The notes under the pieces were generated by a model that saw nothing but the letters and a program-made list of their open reading frames with translations, ran no database searches and was not told the DNA's origin. Source: Planctomycetota bacterium (GTDB lineage Bacteria > Planctomycetota > Phycisphaerae > UBA1845). Taken from it: DNA of 6,977 bases. The position numbers and the translations under genes are program-made. Each line of letters starts with the position of its first letter. The stretch's first letter is position 1. Shown piece after piece: positions 5,414 to 6,977 of this stretch. The stretch covers positions 1-6,977 of the forward strand of contig JADFRO010000156.1 of the NCBI GenBank assembly GCA_022561255.1, written 5' to 3'.

Positions 5414-6415
5414 CTACTTGATTTGGTCGGCGTAAGCTGCAAGCTCGTCTTCAAAGGTTCTCATCTGAATCCCAAACGTCTTCTCCGCGATCGTATGGTC
5501 GCAGACGCTGTCCTCCTGCGACATCTGAACCTGCCCCACGTCGAAGCGGAACAGGCTCATCGGAGGCGCGACGGTCTCGATGATCCCCATGATCGGTCCG
5601 CCGACGATCGCGTTGAATTTCGCGAGGGCAACGGGCAGGGAAACCATCGGCTTAAACGACTTCGAACCCGGCATCAGCGCCCGACAGGTGTTGTAGAAGC
5701 TTCGCCAGGAGTAGGTCTGCGGACCGCCCAGCGGATAGGTCTCGCCGATGGTCTCATTTTTCGTCAGCGATTCGACCAGACAGTGGGCAACGTCCTTCAC
5801 GCTGACGGGTTGAATCTTCGCATCACCCTGGCCAAAATAGGGGATAATCGGCGGGAAAAAGCTGCACATGAACCGCTTCATCAACCGTATGAACTCCCCG
5901 TCGGGGCCGTGGATCAAACTTGGACGGAAGATCGTCCAGTCCAGGTCGCACCCGCGAACGTAATGCTCAGCCGCCCACTTCGTTTGGTGATATTTGGAGA
6001 TCGCGTCCGGGCGAGCACCCAGGGCGGACATATGAACGTACCGACGGATGCCGGCGCGCAGCACTGCATCGACTACGTTGACCGTCCCTTGGGTGTGGAT
6101 CCGATCGAATGTCTGCCTCCGCATCGGACGGGCGACGATAATCCCGACCAAATGGATCGCGGCCTGACTGAGGTCAGCCCCATGCCGGAGGGCAGCGGCG
6201 TCGGCAAGGTCACCCGGAATGGTGGTGAGACGATCGGCGTCGACGTCGGGAAACAGTCGCAGCAGCTTGTGCGGCGATCGCACCACGCAAACGGGGTGGT
6301 ATCCTCGCGCGAGAAGCGCGCGCACGACAGCTCGCCCCACGAAACCGGTCGCCCCGGTGACGAGTACACTCTTGATCTCGGTGGACTCCACGGTTTGCGC
6401 TGGGGCGCTGGCCAC
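5414..6415 (-). CDS. NAD(P)-binding atypical short-chain dehydrogenase, NDUFA9-like
   Basis: The 333-residue protein has an N-terminal Rossmann fold with the nucleotide motif 'TGATGFVG' (20-27), an acidic position after strand 3 ('GDL', 68-70), 'HLVGII' (88-93), Ser130 in 'HMSALGA', and Tyr142-x3-Lys146 ('YHQTK'). 'FRPSLIHGP' (163-171) and 'QPVSVKDVA' (202-210) are typical of the extended atypical SDR group containing the complex I accessory subunit NDUFA9 and bacterial homologues. Bacterial members are often annotated as NAD-dependent epimerases or complex I NDUFA9-family proteins; their substrates are mostly unknown. The C-terminus (about 250-290) is fairly hydrophobic and may touch the membrane. 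The GTG start at 6415 is chosen because AGGAG lies 6 nt upstream. No complex I genes are near, so a respiratory role is only inferred. A nucleotide-sugar epimerase is a less likely alternative. Confidence 0.88.
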   Translation of the reverse strand: MASAPAQTVESTEIKSVLVTGATGFVGRAVVRALLARGYHPVCVVRSPHKLLRLFPDVDADRLTTIPGDLADAAALRHGADLSQAAIHLVGIIVARPMRRQTFDRIHTQGTVNVVDAVLRAGIRRYVHMSALGARPDAISKYHQTKWAAEHYVRGCDLDWTIFRPSLIHGPDGEFIRLMKRFMCSFFPPIIPYFGQGDAKIQPVSVKDVAHCLVESLTKNETIGETYPLGGPQTYSWRSFYNTCRALMPGSKSFKPMVSLPVALAKFNAIVGGPIMGIIETVAPPMSLFRFDVGQVQMSQEDSVCDHTIAEKTFGIQMRTFEDELAAYADQIK

Positions 6416-6421
6416 TCGAAT

Positions 6422-6426
6422 CTCCT
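6422..6426 (-). promoter_or_regulatory. Ribosome binding site that selects the GTG start of the dehydrogenase
   Basis: AGGAG on the minus strand lies 6 nt before GTG at 6415. A 6-bp hairpin (6429-6443) ends only 2 nt upstream of it and could influence ribosome access. Confidence 0.65.
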
Positions 6427-6428
6427 GC

Positions 6429-6521
6429 GGAGAGCAACTCTCCTATCGGTTCGTGCTCGGACCGAGCGAGATCGTAAGGCCGCCCCGTGTGGCGGTAAAG
6501 GCGTGAGTTTTCAAGAAACTC
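6429..6521. repeat. Cluster of four inverted repeats in the leader of the dehydrogenase gene
   Basis: In minus-strand order the four elements are GAGTTT/AAACTC (6505-6521, loop 5), CCGCC/GGCGG (6480-6495, loop 6), GCTCGG/CCGAGC (6455-6467, 1-nt centre) and GGAGAG/CTCTCC (6429-6443, loop 3). All arms are perfect. They fill most of the 144-nt gap between panD and the dehydrogenase, and the last abuts the ribosome binding site. They could be a panD 3' end, a structured leader, or chance; no U-tract follows any of them. Confidence 0.45.
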
Positions 6522-6559
6522 GATCCGACAGGCGTAGAACGGCGGCCCTCGGCGCCATG

Positions 6560-6967
6560 TTAACCCTCAAGCATCGAGGCGATTTCTTCGGTCGTGGGAG
6601 CACGTGGGATGCGGCAGACAGGTTCATTGTTTTCGTCGAGCCGCACGATCCGCGGTTTGAATTTCCCCTCTCGAACGATCTCCTCAGCCACGTGGCAGAA
6701 GGCCATGATAATGACTCGATCACCGGGGGCACCGTGACGAGCGGCGGCACCGTTAAGAATGATTCGGCGCGAGCCGAACGGCTCGGCAATGACGTACGTC
6801 TCGAGGCGCGCTCCGTTGTTGATATTCGATACGAGGACTTTCTCGTTGGGATAGAGCCCGACCGCCTCCATCAGCTCGATGTCAACGCCGAGGCTGCCCT
6901 CGTAGTGAAGGTCCGCCTGTGTCACGCAGGCGAGATGGAGTTTCGACTTGAGCATCTCGATGTTCAT
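6560..6967 (-). CDS. panD: Aspartate 1-decarboxylase proenzyme
   Basis: PanD converts L-aspartate to beta-alanine, the precursor of pantothenate and coenzyme A, in the cytoplasm. It is made as a proenzyme that cleaves itself between Gly24 and Ser25, turning the Ser into the pyruvoyl cofactor; the site is visible as 'HYEGS'. The active-site residues of the E. coli enzyme are all present at the same numbers: Lys9, Tyr22, Arg54, Thr57, Tyr58 and the Asn72-Gly73-Ala74 turn. The 135 residues compare with 126 in E. coli, the extra length being at the C-terminus. The ATG at 6967 is preferred over the ATG at residue 5 because it preserves that numbering. Only 10 nt precede it in the window, so its ribosome binding site and promoter are out of view. 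No panB or panC is adjacent here, and no PanZ/PanM maturation factor is seen. The stop at 6560 is followed by 144 nt of inverted repeats. Confidence 0.97.
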   Translation of the reverse strand: MNIEMLKSKLHLACVTQADLHYEGSLGVDIELMEAVGLYPNEKVLVSNINNGARLETYVIAEPFGSRRIILNGAAARHGAPGDRVIIMAFCHVAEEIVREGKFKPRIVRLDENNEPVCRIPRAPTTEEIASMLEG

Positions 6968-6977
6968 GTCATCGATC

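Noticed and set aside
6480..6521. Rho-independent terminator for panD
   Set aside because: The hairpins are real by complementarity, but no U-run follows either one on the minus strand.

Overview
All six genes recognised here lie on the minus strand. Read in transcription order from the right edge, they are panD (aspartate 1-decarboxylase), an NDUFA9-like atypical short-chain dehydrogenase, gpmI (cofactor-independent phosphoglycerate mutase), a soluble PAS-containing histidine kinase, an NtrC-type sigma-54 activator, and an exported DUF4382-like protein with Cys-rich repeats that runs off the left edge. No rRNA, tRNA, insertion sequence or CRISPR array is visible.

The organism is probably a member of Planctomycetota, perhaps Phycisphaerae-like; a myxobacterial relative is the main alternative. 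The argument rests on the exported DUF4382/Cys-rich (FCNG) protein, the 'VIRDGWG' variant at the N-terminus of GpmI, moderately high GC, wide gaps between co-directional genes, and TTG and GTG starts. This is recognition from memory and was not tested by a search.

Layout: positions 1-503 hold the partial exported protein, and 504-906 are non-coding with only small repeats and palindromes. Positions 907-3455 hold a tight kinase-regulator operon (kinase first, 11 nt between the genes). Positions 3456-3727 form a leader rich in regulatory-looking DNA: a three-copy 15-16 bp tandem repeat directly before the kinase start, two nested perfect palindromes, and a weak -35/-10 candidate. Positions 3728-6415 carry gpmI and the dehydrogenase, 72 nt apart. 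Positions 6416-6559 hold four consecutive inverted repeats, and panD fills 6560-6967.

The three metabolic genes are housekeeping (beta-alanine/pantothenate supply, glycolysis, a putative respiratory or quinone-linked dehydrogenase) and need not be functionally linked. The kinase and regulator form one signalling unit. No -24/-12 promoter was found for its target in this window, so its regulon is unknown; the exported protein downstream is only a positional candidate. No wholly new system is evident. The most interesting parts are the repeat/palindrome leader of the kinase operon and the Cys-rich insertion inside the DUF4382-like fold.
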